From: Bacteroidia bacterium
GTDB lineage: Bacteria > Bacteroidota > Bacteroidia > Chitinophagales > Chitinophagaceae
Direction of reading: 5' to 3'
Assembly: GCA_030429205.1 (NCBI GenBank)
Contig: JAUICZ010000001.1
Coordinates: forward strand, 672,806 to 736,805
DNA: 64,000 nt
Part shown: piece after piece, positions 7,711 to 17,008 of the stretch
How the letters are laid out: the number at the start of each line of letters is the position of its first letter
Numbering within the stretch: the stretch's first letter is position 1
Translations under genes and position numbers: made by a program
The notes under the pieces: generated by a model
The model's input: the letters and a program-made list of their open reading frames with translations, nothing else
Databases searched by the model: none
What the model was told of the DNA's origin: nothing

Positions 7711-8556
7711 ATGGAAGATAATAAAAGCTTACACCAGTCATTACTTGAAGCAGGTGTACACTTCGGTCACTTAAAGAAAAAGTGGAATCCAAAGATGTTG
7801 CCATACATCTTCACCGAGAAAAACGGTATCCACATCATCGACCTGAATAAAACTATCGACGGTTTGCAAGAGTCTGCGGCAGCGCTTAAATCTATTGCAA
7901 AAAGCGGTAAAAAGATCATGTTCGTAGCAACTAAGAAACAAGCTAAAGAGATTGTTTCTGACGCTGCAAAGAAAGTGAACATGCCTTTCGTTACAGAACG
8001 TTGGTTAGGTGGTATGTTGACCAACTTCAGCACTATCCGTAAGAGTGTAAAGAAAATGCAGAGCATTGAAAAAATGCTTGAAGACGGTACAATGGATAGC
8101 GTAACTAAAAGAGAGCGTTTGACACTTACCCGTAGTAAAGATAAAATGGAGAAAGTGTTGGGTGGTATCTCTAACATGGGTCGTCTTCCTCAGGCGTTGT
8201 TGATCGTAGATATCTCTCACGAGCATATTGCATTGGCAGAAGCTAAGCGCCTTGGTATCACAACATTTGCTATGGTAGATACAAACAGTGATCCTACAAA
8301 AGTAGATTTTGCTGTACCTGCGAATGACGATGCTACTAAATCTATCGCAATTGTTACACAGTACCTTACTGCTGCAATTATGGAAGGTTTAGAAGAGCGT
8401 GCTCAAAACAAAGATGCTGCTGAGCAAGAAGAGAATGATGAAGTAGAAGCTAAAGATCGTGGTGTTGATGGTGAAGAAAAGAAAGATCGTAAGAAAACAA
8501 CACGTGCTCGCAGCACAAAGAAAGTTGAGAGTAAAGAAGATGCTTCTGACAGCTAA
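7711..8556 (+). CDS. rpsB: 30S ribosomal protein S2 with charged C-terminal extension
   Basis: A 281-residue S2. The core shows LLEAGVHFGHLKKKWNPKM, FVATKKQAKEIV, ERWLGGMLTNFSTIRKS and VDTNSDPTKVDFAVPANDDA. The open frame extends back to 7672, but the ATG at 7711 gives the standard S2 N-terminus and is preferred. The last 55 or so residues are an unusual acidic then lysine/arginine-rich tail (for example EQEENDEVEAKD and KKDRKKTTRARSTKK) beyond the usual end of S2; tails like this are expected to be disordered. A strong hairpin without a U-run follows the gene, before tsf. Confidence 0.95.
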   Translation: MEDNKSLHQSLLEAGVHFGHLKKKWNPKMLPYIFTEKNGIHIIDLNKTIDGLQESAAALKSIAKSGKKIMFVATKKQAKEIVSDAAKKVNMPFVTERWLGGMLTNFSTIRKSVKKMQSIEKMLEDGTMDSVTKRERLTLTRSKDKMEKVLGGISNMGRLPQALLIVDISHEHIALAEAKRLGITTFAMVDTNSDPTKVDFAVPANDDATKSIAIVTQYLTAAIMEGLEERAQNKDAAEQEENDEVEAKDRGVDGEEKKDRKKTTRARSTKKVESKEDASDS

Positions 8557-8581
8557 TACTTTCTAAATAAGATAATAATGT

Positions 8582-8609
8582 TTTAAAGCCCCTGAGTTGG
8601 GGCTTTAAA
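8582..8609 (+). terminator. Eleven-pair hairpin between rpsB and tsf
   Basis: TTTAAAGCCCC (8582-8592) and GGGGCTTTAAA (8599-8609) are perfect inverse complements with a six-base loop. There is no U-tract after the stem, so it may be a weak terminator, an mRNA-end stabiliser or an attenuator that separates rpsB and tsf expression. Confidence 0.5.
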
Positions 8610-8668
8610 TATGGTTTAAGAATTTAGCATAATAAAAATTTTCAACCCTTTAAAAAGGATATAATAAA

Positions 8669-9508
8669 ATGAGTAGTGTTACAATATCTGCTGCAGATGT
8701 AAATAAACTTCGTAAGCAAACAGGTGCCGGTATGATGGATTGCCGTAAAGCCCTAATGGAAAGCGATGGTGATTTTGAAAAAGCAATTGATTACTTGCGT
8801 AAGCAAGGACAGAAAGTTGCTGCAAAGCGTGAAGATAGAGATGCGAAAGAAGGGGTAGTTATTGCAAAAACAACTGATGATAATACAGTAGGTGTAATTG
8901 TTGGCTTAAGCTCTGAAACTGATTTCGTTGCTAAGAACCAGGAATTCATTGATTTTGCTCAAAGCTTGGCTGATGTAGCACTTGCAAACAAATCTGCAAA
9001 TGCAGATGAGTTGAAAGCTGCTAGCATGGACGGTGCAACTGTTGGAGAAAAATTATTAGAAGTAGTAGCTAAGATAGGTGAGAAGATAGATATTAATAAA
9101 TACGAGATCGCAACTGCAGAAGCTGTTGCAGCTTACATCCACGCTGGTTACAGAATTGGTGTTTTAGTGAGCATGAACAAAGCTGCAAACGAGGCAAACA
9201 TTGCTGCAGGTAAAGATGCTGCTATGCAAATTGCTGCGATGAATCCATTAGCTGTAAACGAAGATGGTATTTCTGATGAGATGATTGCTCGTGAGAAAGA
9301 GATCGCAGTAGAGCAGATCAAAGCAGAGGGTAAACCAGCTGAAATGGCAGAAAAAATTGCTGCAGGTAAGTTGAAGAAATTCTTCAAAGAAAACACATTA
9401 CTAGAGCAGCCTTTCGTGAAAGACAACAGTTTAACTGTTGGTGCTTACATGAATTCTGTTGAAGATGGTTTGACAGTTACTGCTTTCAAACGTGTAGCTG
9501 TAGGATAA
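8669..9508 (+). CDS. tsf: Translation elongation factor Ts
   Basis: A 279-residue EF-Ts, the nucleotide-exchange factor that regenerates EF-Tu-GTP. It has the N-terminal UBA-like domain (VNKLRKQTGAGMMDCRKAL, with DFEKAIDYLRKQG) and the conserved GLSSETDFVAKN. The dimerisation part has AAYIHAGYRIGVLV and a C-terminal EQPFVKDNSLTVG. Length is standard. It follows rpsB as in most bacteria, here after a 112-nt gap holding a hairpin, and ends at a strong terminator. Confidence 0.97.
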   Translation: MSSVTISAADVNKLRKQTGAGMMDCRKALMESDGDFEKAIDYLRKQGQKVAAKREDRDAKEGVVIAKTTDDNTVGVIVGLSSETDFVAKNQEFIDFAQSLADVALANKSANADELKAASMDGATVGEKLLEVVAKIGEKIDINKYEIATAEAVAAYIHAGYRIGVLVSMNKAANEANIAAGKDAAMQIAAMNPLAVNEDGISDEMIAREKEIAVEQIKAEGKPAEMAEKIAAGKLKKFFKENTLLEQPFVKDNSLTVGAYMNSVEDGLTVTAFKRVAVG

Positions 9509-9534
9509 TTAATCAACTAATTTATTTAAATATT

Positions 9535-9562
9535 ACCGCTCCTTTCATGGAGCGGTTTTTTT
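9535..9562 (+). terminator. Rho-independent terminator after tsf
   Basis: ACCGCTCC (9535-9542) pairs with GGAGCGGT (9549-9556) around a six-base loop and is followed by a run of T, a textbook intrinsic terminator closing the translation operon. Confidence 0.9.
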
Positions 9563-9811
9563 ATAGGTCTACGTATTTATAGCGAACAATAATACCTGAA
9601 ACAGTGTATACAAAAGCAAAAAAACATATTTACTTTTGCGCTGTTTGGTACGAATATTGTTAAATAAAACTTAAATTAAAAAACATATTAGTTACTTTCT
9701 TTAGACGAAAATATTTAGTTTTTTTGCGCTGAGAATCAAGGGATAAATACTATATCACAGATATTGAATTAATTACACATTACTAATACTAGTATAAATA
9801 ATACACCCCAT
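9563..9811 (+). promoter_or_regulatory. AT-rich intergenic region before the OmpA-family gene
   Basis: With the terminator, the gene-free stretch is about 300 nt. The only motif I see is TACTTTTG at 9631-9638, an exact TAnnTTTG box that would give a 5' leader of about 165 nt. A second T-rich stretch ending in TTTG near 9725 is a weaker candidate. No ORF or repeat was found. Confidence 0.35.
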
Positions 9812-12112
9812 ATGAGAAAGCTTACAATAGTATTCATGTTTGCGTTGTTATTACCATATATAGGTAGTGCGCAACGCTATTTAGGTATTGCGACCAGCAA
9901 CTGGAGCGGTACAAATGGAATGTATCTGAACCCTGCAAACATTGCAGACAGCAGGCACAAATTTACAATCGACCTTTTTTCGGTGAACTTAGGAGTAAAC
10001 AACAACATGGCCGAGTTTAAAGACGGCATCAGTGGTATGTTTAACCTTAGTGACAGCATTAATGCGTCTGATATCTTTGCTTTTGACAACTCTAAAAGCG
10101 AATTCAGTTTACTATTACCTTATGTAGAAATAAGAGGCCCGGGTGCTATGGTGAGCATCAATAGTAAGCATAGCATCGCAATCTCTACTAGAGTGCGTGT
10201 TATCAATCAGTTCCACAATTTCAATCAGGACCTTTATCGCAACCTAGTTGACCAGTCTTTCCGTAATGCACCGGGACAACCTGTGTATGCTATCAGAGCT
10301 AATGAGTTTAATTTAACAACACATGCCTGGAGCGAAATTGGTTTAAGCTACGGCGGTGTTATATATGATGGTGGTAAGCACTTTGTAAAAGGTGGTATTA
10401 CATTGCGTTATTTAAGAGGTTCTGCATACTTGTCGTTCACAAGTGATGGTTTATCTGCTACAGCATATCCTACAAGCGACTCAATGGTATTGTCAAACAC
10501 AAACATTAGCTATGGTAGTAATGTTGCAAACGGATCTTTCGGTAGCGATTTTTCTGACCTGATTAAAGGTAACGGTAGAGGTTTTGGCGGAGATATAGGT
10601 TTTGTATATGAGTGGCGCCCTGATGCAGGAAGCGAGAAGTACAAATATGATATGGATGGTGAGACTGGTGTCATCAACCGCGGAATGAACAAGTATAAAT
10701 TACGTGTTTCAGCAGCTGTTACTGATTTCGGTTCTATCAAATACAGTGATAATAACTTTACTACAAACATCAGAACTATTGCCGGTCAAACAGCGGTAAT
10801 TAAGGGTAGTGAATTAATTGACAGTATATCTAACTATAACGACCTTAGAACTTATGCAGCAAATAATAATCTTGCTGTTGATTCAGGTACGAACAATGCA
10901 ACGTCTACATTAGTATTGCCGACATCTATTGTAGCAAGTGTAGATTATCATGCAGTAAGTAACTTATATGTAAATGCTATGTTCGTTGGTAATATGGCTA
11001 GCCGTACAAAATATGGTAACTCAGTATATGGTCAGTTTACATTAACTCCACGTTGGGATACAAGAGTATTTAGTGCAGGTATACCTTTGACATACGATTT
11101 CCTTACACAGAGTTTGAAGTATGGTCTTGGTCTACGTGTTGGCGGTTTCTTCTTGGGTAGTGATGATTTGGCCGGTGTGTTCGGAGATGCTAAAGGTGTT
11201 AACTTCTACTTCGGTGCATATGTTCCTTTCAACTACAAAAAGCCTAAGGATAGTGATGGTGACAAGATATCTAACAGAAAAGATAAGTGTAAGCACGAGA
11301 AAGGTATTTGGGAAGAAATGGGTTGCCCTAGTAAAGACAGAGATGGTGACGGTATCTTAGATATTGATGATAGATGTCCGGATGTAGCAGGTTCTAAAAC
11401 TGCAAACGGTTGCCCTGATGCTGACCTTGATGGTGTTGCAGATGCAGAAGATCGTTGCCCGAACGAAGCAGGTTTACCTGCAATGGCCGGTTGTCCTGAT
11501 CGTGATGCAGATGGCGTTGCTGACATTGATGATAACTGTCCTGATGTGCCGGGTCTTGCTCAGTACAAAGGTTGTCCTGATACAGATAACGATGGCTTAC
11601 CTGATAATGAAGATAAATGTCCTGAAAAACCAGGTCCTTTAGCAAACGAAGGTTGCCCTGATACAGATAACGATGGTATTGCTGATCACATGGATAAATG
11701 TCCGGATGTGGCAGGTACTCAAGAAAACTATGGTTGTCCTGAGGTTGCTGTTGAAGTGAAGAAGCGTTTAGCTTTTGCAGCTACAGCTATTCAGTTCGAT
11801 CTTGGTAAGGCGTCAATCAAATCTTCTTCTAATAAGATATTAGATGAGATTGTACAGATCTTGAAAGACTATCCTGATTACAATATGACTATTGATGGTT
11901 ATACTGATAACACAGGTAGAGCAGAAAGAAACCTTGAATTATCAAAAGAGCGTGCAAGCTCTGTTAGAGATTACTTTATTTCTAAAGGTATTGACGCTAA
12001 TAGATTAATGGCTGACGGCCATGGAGATGCAAACCCTGTAGCTAGTAACAAAACTCGCGCAGGACGTGCTAAAAACCGTCGTGTTGAAATGGATCTTAAA
12101 TTGAAACCATAA
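9812..12112 (+). CDS. OmpA-family outer-membrane protein with DUF5723-type barrel and TSP3 repeats
   Basis: A 766-residue envelope protein. After a signal peptide (ending PYIGSAQ) the first 470 residues form a beta-rich domain of the DUF5723 type (GTNGMYLNPANIADSRHKF near the start), probably an outer-membrane barrel. Residues of about 478-645 contain six thrombospondin type 3 style repeats (patterns DSDGDKISNRKDKC, DRDGDGILDIDDRCP, DTDNDGLPDNEDKCP), rich in Asp and with paired Cys, which bind calcium in known proteins. The last 105 residues are an OmpA peptidoglycan-binding domain (IQFDLGKASIKSSS, TIDGYTDNTG, NLELSKERASSV, GDANPVASN, NRRVEMD). It probably ties the outer membrane to the cell wall. 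It is monocistronic, with a strong terminator. Confidence 0.9.
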   Translation: MRKLTIVFMFALLLPYIGSAQRYLGIATSNWSGTNGMYLNPANIADSRHKFTIDLFSVNLGVNNNMAEFKDGISGMFNLSDSINASDIFAFDNSKSEFSLLLPYVEIRGPGAMVSINSKHSIAISTRVRVINQFHNFNQDLYRNLVDQSFRNAPGQPVYAIRANEFNLTTHAWSEIGLSYGGVIYDGGKHFVKGGITLRYLRGSAYLSFTSDGLSATAYPTSDSMVLSNTNISYGSNVANGSFGSDFSDLIKGNGRGFGGDIGFVYEWRPDAGSEKYKYDMDGETGVINRGMNKYKLRVSAAVTDFGSIKYSDNNFTTNIRTIAGQTAVIKGSELIDSISNYNDLRTYAANNNLAVDSGTNNATSTLVLPTSIVASVDYHAVSNLYVNAMFVGNMASRTKYGNSVYGQFTLTPRWDTRVFSAGIPLTYDFLTQSLKYGLGLRVGGFFLGSDDLAGVFGDAKGVNFYFGAYVPFNYKKPKDSDGDKISNRKDKCKHEKGIWEEMGCPSKDRDGDGILDIDDRCPDVAGSKTANGCPDADLDGVADAEDRCPNEAGLPAMAGCPDRDADGVADIDDNCPDVPGLAQYKGCPDTDNDGLPDNEDKCPEKPGPLANEGCPDTDNDGIADHMDKCPDVAGTQENYGCPEVAVEVKKRLAFAATAIQFDLGKASIKSSSNKILDEIVQILKDYPDYNMTIDGYTDNTGRAERNLELSKERASSVRDYFISKGIDANRLMADGHGDANPVASNKTRAGRAKNRRVEMDLKLKP

Positions 12113-12130
12113 GGTTTTAAAGACGATATA

Positions 12131-12163
12131 AAAATCCCGCTACACAATATGTAGCGGGATTTT
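12131..12163. terminator. Bidirectional terminator
   Basis: AAAATCCCGCTACA (12131-12144) and TGTAGCGGGATTTT (12150-12163) form a 14-pair stem with a five-base loop and A/T tails on both sides. It serves the OmpA-family gene and the convergent CHU_C gene, whose stop begins at the next base. Confidence 0.9.
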
Positions 12164-13648
12164 TTATTTGATAAGTGTTATCTCACCTTTATATACTTCT
12201 CGCCACATTTTGAATGTAGTTCGGTATTTTATAAAGTAGTAGTAAGTTCCTACAGGGGCATCGTAGTTATTATGTGTGCCGTCCCAGCCGGTGTTGATGT
12301 CGTTACTGGTAAATACTACTTCTCCCCATCGGTTTGCGATAACAATACGGTATTCTTCTAATGGGCATCTGCTAAACGCTTTAAATACGTCGTTATGTCC
12401 ATCGCTATTGGGCGTAAACCCGGTAGGTGCCCATATACAATCAATACATTCAAAGAAAATTACTTCAATACTATCTTCAATAGTGTTACAGCCATCGCTG
12501 ACAGATAGGGTATAGTTTCCATCATTTACAATATCAATACAGCAGAGGTTAGACCCATTACTCCATTTATATTGAACCTGATGATCTTTAAGGTTTTCTC
12601 CCAAACGTAGTACCGATCCTTTACAAAGAGCAGTGTCATTACCTAAAGACAATTGATGTATAAGGTTTTTAGAAGTTACTTTAAAAGTGTCTACGTAGTA
12701 GTCGCAAGTATCTTTTGTGGCTGTTACCCAGTAAGTACCGGGTTCATATACATTTATAGATTTATTGTCTAGCCCATTGTTCCAGGTATAGCTATCGGCA
12801 CCATTTACCGACGAGCTTAAAAGAACAGGGCTGTTGTTACAAATAGTTTTACTATGTGTGTTTACAAAAGTATCGCACTGTACGTATTTTTTTACAGACA
12901 CATCATCTATATAGTAATAACTTAGGTATGTTTGAGTTGGTAAAGGTGTTGCAGGGTATATCTGCTCAATCTCAGGTGCTTCATCAGGGTTGTAAAAGTT
13001 GCCAATATATAAATACTGTTCACCACCATTTGCCAGATAATCACCACTAATTTTCATCCATCCGGTAGTGTCTTTAAGTATAACCCCTTTAGTGCTTCTT
13101 ACATGGTATGGTAAAGAGAATGGCTTTGTTACATCTTCGTTATATGCTATTGTATCAGATAAGTGGGCACCAAACCGGTCTACAGAAAAACGAGGAGTAG
13201 TAGAAGAACTACCTCCATAGGTTGCACTTACGTAAAAAGTAATTGTATATAGAAAACCTGCTTTTAGAGGTTCTGTAAGTTTACAATATATATGCTCAGC
13301 ATAATAAAAAGTATTATGCTGTGTAGTGTTACCATTAAAGGCCACTACTCCCATATAAGCATTACCTGTTCTTGCTGGTTGATGGCCGAAAGTATTAAAA
13401 GGTACACTTACTTTTGCTGCATATGGAGCGCATGAGTTATAATAGTCTGGTGTGGTATACTTTACCGGGTTAGACCAATCATTCACAGTTTTGAAGTGAC
13501 TGTATATTTTTGAGTATGGAACTCCTGATACACTTAGCGGACATGAACGATAATCTTCGAAACTAGGGTTGGGCACCAGATTAGGCTGGGCTATAGCCTG
13601 ATAGCTCAGAATCAAGGTGATAACAGTAAGCAGTTTTTTAAGTAACAT
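12164..13648 (-). CDS. Secreted protein with CHU_C (T9SS type B) sorting domain
   Basis: A 494-residue exported protein. A signal peptide ends near SYQAIAQ. An N-terminal domain begins NLVPNPSFEDYRSCP and includes GNAYMGVVAF, a jelly-roll-like pattern often seen in Bacteroidota surface proteins. Two Ig-like stretches with cysteine pairs follow (around residues 255-325 and 330-400). The C-terminus has APTGFTPNSDGHNDVFKAF, VIANRWGEVVFTS and GWDGTHN, the CHU_C domain that directs export by the type IX secretion system and surface attachment. Ligand or substrate is unknown. It faces the OmpA-family gene across a shared terminator. Confidence 0.85.
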   Translation of the reverse strand: MLLKKLLTVITLILSYQAIAQPNLVPNPSFEDYRSCPLSVSGVPYSKIYSHFKTVNDWSNPVKYTTPDYYNSCAPYAAKVSVPFNTFGHQPARTGNAYMGVVAFNGNTTQHNTFYYAEHIYCKLTEPLKAGFLYTITFYVSATYGGSSSTTPRFSVDRFGAHLSDTIAYNEDVTKPFSLPYHVRSTKGVILKDTTGWMKISGDYLANGGEQYLYIGNFYNPDEAPEIEQIYPATPLPTQTYLSYYYIDDVSVKKYVQCDTFVNTHSKTICNNSPVLLSSSVNGADSYTWNNGLDNKSINVYEPGTYWVTATKDTCDYYVDTFKVTSKNLIHQLSLGNDTALCKGSVLRLGENLKDHQVQYKWSNGSNLCCIDIVNDGNYTLSVSDGCNTIEDSIEVIFFECIDCIWAPTGFTPNSDGHNDVFKAFSRCPLEEYRIVIANRWGEVVFTSNDINTGWDGTHNNYDAPVGTYYYFIKYRTTFKMWREVYKGEITLIK

Positions 13649-13740
13649 TCTTTATCAAAGGCAATAATATTTCAATGCAAACAAAGACAACTTGTACCCA
13701 CATATAGTTGGTTATATAGTGTCATGGTATTGTTACAATA

Positions 13741-13770
13741 AAAAAGGCGATGCTATTGCACCGCCTTTTT
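13741..13770 (-). terminator. Terminator of clpC
   Basis: On the minus strand AAAAAGGCGGTGC pairs, with one mismatch, with GCATCGCCTTTTT around a four-base loop, followed by a T-run (13734-13745). It lies 17 nt past the clpC stop. Confidence 0.8.
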
Positions 13771-13786
13771 ACGTATTTACTATTAT

Positions 13787-16336
13787 CTATTCTTCTGTAT
13801 CTGCTTCCGCAGATTCGTTTTTCTTCTTAGGCTTCTTTTGAATATTGAATGTGATTTTCTTTTCATTATCATCAAAATCTGCGATCACAGTATCACCCTC
13901 TTTAATTTTCTGGTTTAATAACTCTTCTGCCAGCGGATCTTCCAGGTATTTCTGGATGGCTCTATGTAGCGGACGAGCACCATACTGTTGATCGTAACCT
14001 TTTTCTGCTATGAATTTTTTCACTTCTGGTTTTAGCTCCAGTTCAAAACCAAGGTTGTTCAAGCGCTTCAACACATCTTTCATAATGATGTCGATGATCT
14101 TAGCAATATCATCTTCATCAAGAGAGTTGAATATCACTACATCGTCAATCCTGTTCAAGAACTCAGGAGAGAAAGTGCGTTTCAAAGCTTTTTCGATGAC
14201 TCCTTTGCTGGCTTCTTCTGCATTTTCTGTTTTGGCAGAGGTAGCAAAACCAACACCTGCTCCAAAGTCTTTTAACTGACGAACACCAATATTGGATGTC
14301 ATAATGATCAATGTATTCTTAAAGTCTACTTTACGACCAAGACCATCAGTAAGCTGACCATCATCTAATACCTGCAACAAGATATTGAAGATATCAGGGT
14401 GTGCTTTTTCAATCTCATCAAGCAGCACAACAGAATAAGGTTTACGACGAACCTTTTCAGTAAGCTGTCCACCTTCTTCATATCCCACATATCCCGGAGG
14501 TGCACCAATTAATCGGCTCAGCGAGAATTTCTCCATATACTCACTCATGTCTACACGTATCAAAGCCTCATCGCTATCAAACATGTGGCGAGCCAATGCA
14601 CGAGCCAACTCTGTTTTACCAACACCGGTAGGTCCTAAGAATATGAAAGAGCCAATTGGTTTGCTCGGGTCTTTTAGCCCGACACGGTTACGCTGTATGG
14701 CTTTAACCACTTTGGCAATTGCTTCGTCCTGCCCGATCACTGCACCTTTCAAGTCGTCTCCCATACGGCGTAGTTTTTTGCTTTCTGCTTCAACCATACG
14801 CATTACAGGTATACCGGTCATCATGCTGATTACTTCAGCTATATGCTCTTCATTAATTGGGTAGCGTTTGTGTTTCGCCTCTTCTTCCCATTCCGCTTTG
14901 GCTTTGTCTAAGTCTTCGCCAAGACGTTTTTCTTTATCACGCAAAGCAGCAGCTTCTTCAAAACGTTGGCTTTTAACTACTTTGTTTTTTTCGTGCTTTA
15001 TATCCTCTATCTTCTTTTCAAGTTCAAGAATATTATCAGGAACATTGATGTTCTTTAAGTGTACACGAGCACCTACTTCATCCATTACATCTATTGCTTT
15101 GTCCGGCAATAAACGATCAGTCATATATCTGTCACTCAACTTCACACATGCTTCTATAGACTCCTGGTCGTAATTCACATTGTGAAACTCTTCGTACTTA
15201 GGCTTGATGTTATTAAGTATAGTAATCGTCTCTTCTACACTTGGTGGATCTACCATCACTTTTTGGAAACGACGGTCTAATGCACCATCCTTTTCAATAT
15301 ACATACGGTATTCGTCCAGTGTAGATGCACCTATACATTGCAGGTCGCCACGTGCTAATGCCGGCTTAAAGATGTTCGATGCATCTAGCGAACCACTTGC
15401 GCCACCTGCTCCAACAATGGTGTGCATCTCATCTATAAACAAGATAACATCACGGTTTTTCTCCAGCTCATTCATGATCGCTTTCATGCGCTCTTCGAAC
15501 TGCCCGCGATATTTTGTACCTGCAACAAGTGCTGCAAGGTCTAAACTGATGACTCTTTTATCGAATAATACACGCGATACTTTGCGTTGTACAATGCGTA
15601 GCGCAAGCCCTTCTACTATAGCCGTTTTACCAACACCAGGTTCTCCAATAAGAATGGGGTTGTTCTTTTTACGACGAGAGAGTATTTGCGACACACGCTC
15701 TATTTCTTCTTCGCGCCCTACAATCGGATCCAGATTGTCTAGCTCAGCGAGCTTAGTAATGTCTCTGCCAAAGTTGTCTAAAACCGGGGTTTTAGATTTA
15801 CTGTTACCGCTTTGACGACGCTGTTGAAACTGTTTGCGCTCGTCTTCTTCTTCAAACCCTTCAGATCCGGGGTCATCATATTGAGCTGATGGTGTTTCGC
15901 CTTGCATAATACCTAATTCTGTTTTGAACTTTTCGTAATCTACCTCGTACTGATGTAAAATTTGTGTAGCAACGTTTTCTTTATTCTTTAATATAGAAAG
16001 CATCAAATGTTCTGTTTCAACAGTTGGGCTTTTTAATGCCTTTGCTTCTAATATTGTAATACGAATAACTTTTTCTGCCTGTTTGGTTAACGGCAGACTG
16101 TTCACGTTAGCCATTGGCTTATCAGATTTATCTCTGATGGCCATTTCTAATTCTTTGCGCAGGTCGAACAGATCTACCTGCATACTTTCTAAAACTCTCA
16201 CTGCCATCCCCTCACCATCTCTAATCAGCCCCAGCAGCAGATGCTCTGTACCTATGAAATCATTCCCCAACCTCAGGGCCTCTTCCCTGCTGTAGGATAT
16301 GATTTCTTTTACTTTTGGTGAAAAATTTGAATCCAT
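13787..16336 (-). CDS. clpC: ClpC-type AAA+ unfoldase
   Basis: An 849-residue Hsp100 protein that unfolds proteins for ClpP and handles misfolded substrates in the cytoplasm. The N-domain (about 1-145) has the double Clp_N repeat (LGNDFIGTEHLLLGLIRDGE). The first ATPase module has Walker A GEPGVGKTAIVEG near residue 229 and Walker B ILFIDEMH. A UVR/middle segment (QRFEEAAALRDKEKRL, about 445-470) separates it from the second module (GPTGVGKTELARA near 566, VVLLDEIEKAHPDI). The UVR motif and length separate ClpC from ClpA and ClpB. The tail is acidic/lysine-rich. A strong AGGAG lies 7 nt before the ATG, rare in this window. No clpP or mcsA/ctsR genes are adjacent. Confidence 0.95.
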   Translation of the reverse strand: MDSNFSPKVKEIISYSREEALRLGNDFIGTEHLLLGLIRDGEGMAVRVLESMQVDLFDLRKELEMAIRDKSDKPMANVNSLPLTKQAEKVIRITILEAKALKSPTVETEHLMLSILKNKENVATQILHQYEVDYEKFKTELGIMQGETPSAQYDDPGSEGFEEEDERKQFQQRRQSGNSKSKTPVLDNFGRDITKLAELDNLDPIVGREEEIERVSQILSRRKKNNPILIGEPGVGKTAIVEGLALRIVQRKVSRVLFDKRVISLDLAALVAGTKYRGQFEERMKAIMNELEKNRDVILFIDEMHTIVGAGGASGSLDASNIFKPALARGDLQCIGASTLDEYRMYIEKDGALDRRFQKVMVDPPSVEETITILNNIKPKYEEFHNVNYDQESIEACVKLSDRYMTDRLLPDKAIDVMDEVGARVHLKNINVPDNILELEKKIEDIKHEKNKVVKSQRFEEAAALRDKEKRLGEDLDKAKAEWEEEAKHKRYPINEEHIAEVISMMTGIPVMRMVEAESKKLRRMGDDLKGAVIGQDEAIAKVVKAIQRNRVGLKDPSKPIGSFIFLGPTGVGKTELARALARHMFDSDEALIRVDMSEYMEKFSLSRLIGAPPGYVGYEEGGQLTEKVRRKPYSVVLLDEIEKAHPDIFNILLQVLDDGQLTDGLGRKVDFKNTLIIMTSNIGVRQLKDFGAGVGFATSAKTENAEEASKGVIEKALKRTFSPEFLNRIDDVVIFNSLDEDDIAKIIDIIMKDVLKRLNNLGFELELKPEVKKFIAEKGYDQQYGARPLHRAIQKYLEDPLAEELLNQKIKEGDTVIADFDDNEKKITFNIQKKPKKKNESAEADTEE

Positions 16337-16343
16337 GAAACAA

Positions 16344-16348
16344 CTCCT
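16344..16348 (-). promoter_or_regulatory. Strong Shine-Dalgarno sequence of clpC
   Basis: The minus strand reads AGGAG with 7 nt to the clpC ATG. Most genes in the window lack a recognisable Shine-Dalgarno, as usual for Bacteroidota, so this stands out and fixes the start. Confidence 0.6.
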
Positions 16349-16516
16349 CTTTTAAATAAAGTTAGCAATAAAGCCGGTAGCTTTGTATAGGGTTTGGCTA
16401 TATCTTTATTGTTAATAATTCCGAAACCTTTCCCTTACAATATAAAACAAATACTAAGAGATATATGTTATTTTTAGTAGAGTAATATTACATTACTATT
16501 ACAAAACTACTACTAT

Positions 16517-16891
16517 ATGCAGTTCAAATATGATACCAAACCTACGTATACAGTTATTACACCTGTTTACGATAGTATAGATGCTAATTTGACAGTGAAC
16601 CTTACACAAGAAATAAGCAATATGACTATTAAAGGCAGTAAGAACTTCATAATTGACTTACAACATTGCCTTACAGCAGACATAAAGTCACTTAATGAAA
16701 TTTTATTGCTGCACGAGAAAACTTATGAGAGTGATTCTTCGTTAGTATTTATGGGTATTACAGATGAAGTGGGACAAAGTTTTAAAAAAGCTGATGAAGA
16801 CAGGGTTTTGAATATTGCACCCACAATGGATGAAGCAGTAGACATTATTAGTATGGAGATTTTAGAAAGAGATATATTAAATGAAGAATAA
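16517..16891 (+). CDS. Small STAS-like protein (anti-sigma antagonist fold)
   Basis: A 124-residue cytoplasmic protein with the outline of a STAS domain: YTVITPVYDSIDANLTVNLT at the start, FIIDLQHC (the strand before the usual regulatory position) near residue 48, LVFMGITDEVG and a C-terminal helix with DEAVDIISMEI. STAS proteins regulate partners through binding or serine phosphorylation. Here the residue after the FIIDL strand region is Q/H/C/L rather than the usual D-x-S, so phosphoregulation is doubtful. It sits 117 nt before rnz on the same strand. No anti-sigma kinase is nearby. Fold assignment is by pattern, moderate confidence. Confidence 0.6.
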   Translation: MQFKYDTKPTYTVITPVYDSIDANLTVNLTQEISNMTIKGSKNFIIDLQHCLTADIKSLNEILLLHEKTYESDSSLVFMGITDEVGQSFKKADEDRVLNIAPTMDEAVDIISMEILERDILNEE

Positions 16892-16951
16892 ACATTATTA
16901 GAAATTCATCATTAGAGAAAATTAACCTTAATTTGCCCCTTACCCCTTGAA

Positions 16952-17000
16952 ACTATTACGGCGGGAGACCATAACTATAAATAAACGGAAGCGTAATAGT
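16952..17000 (+). repeat. Nine-pair inverted repeat in the leader of rnz
   Basis: ACTATTACG (16952-16960) and CGTAATAGT (16992-17000) are perfect inverse complements separated by 31 nt, ending 8 nt before the rnz ATG. In RNA this would form a stem-loop next to the ribosome start site. Function unknown; a regulatory leader is possible. Confidence 0.4.
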
Positions 17001-17008
17001 GAGTTGAA

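Noticed and set aside
16952-17000. tRNA-like gene in the rnz leader
   Set aside because: Only one long stem; no T-loop TTCRA sequence, D arm or anticodon arm.
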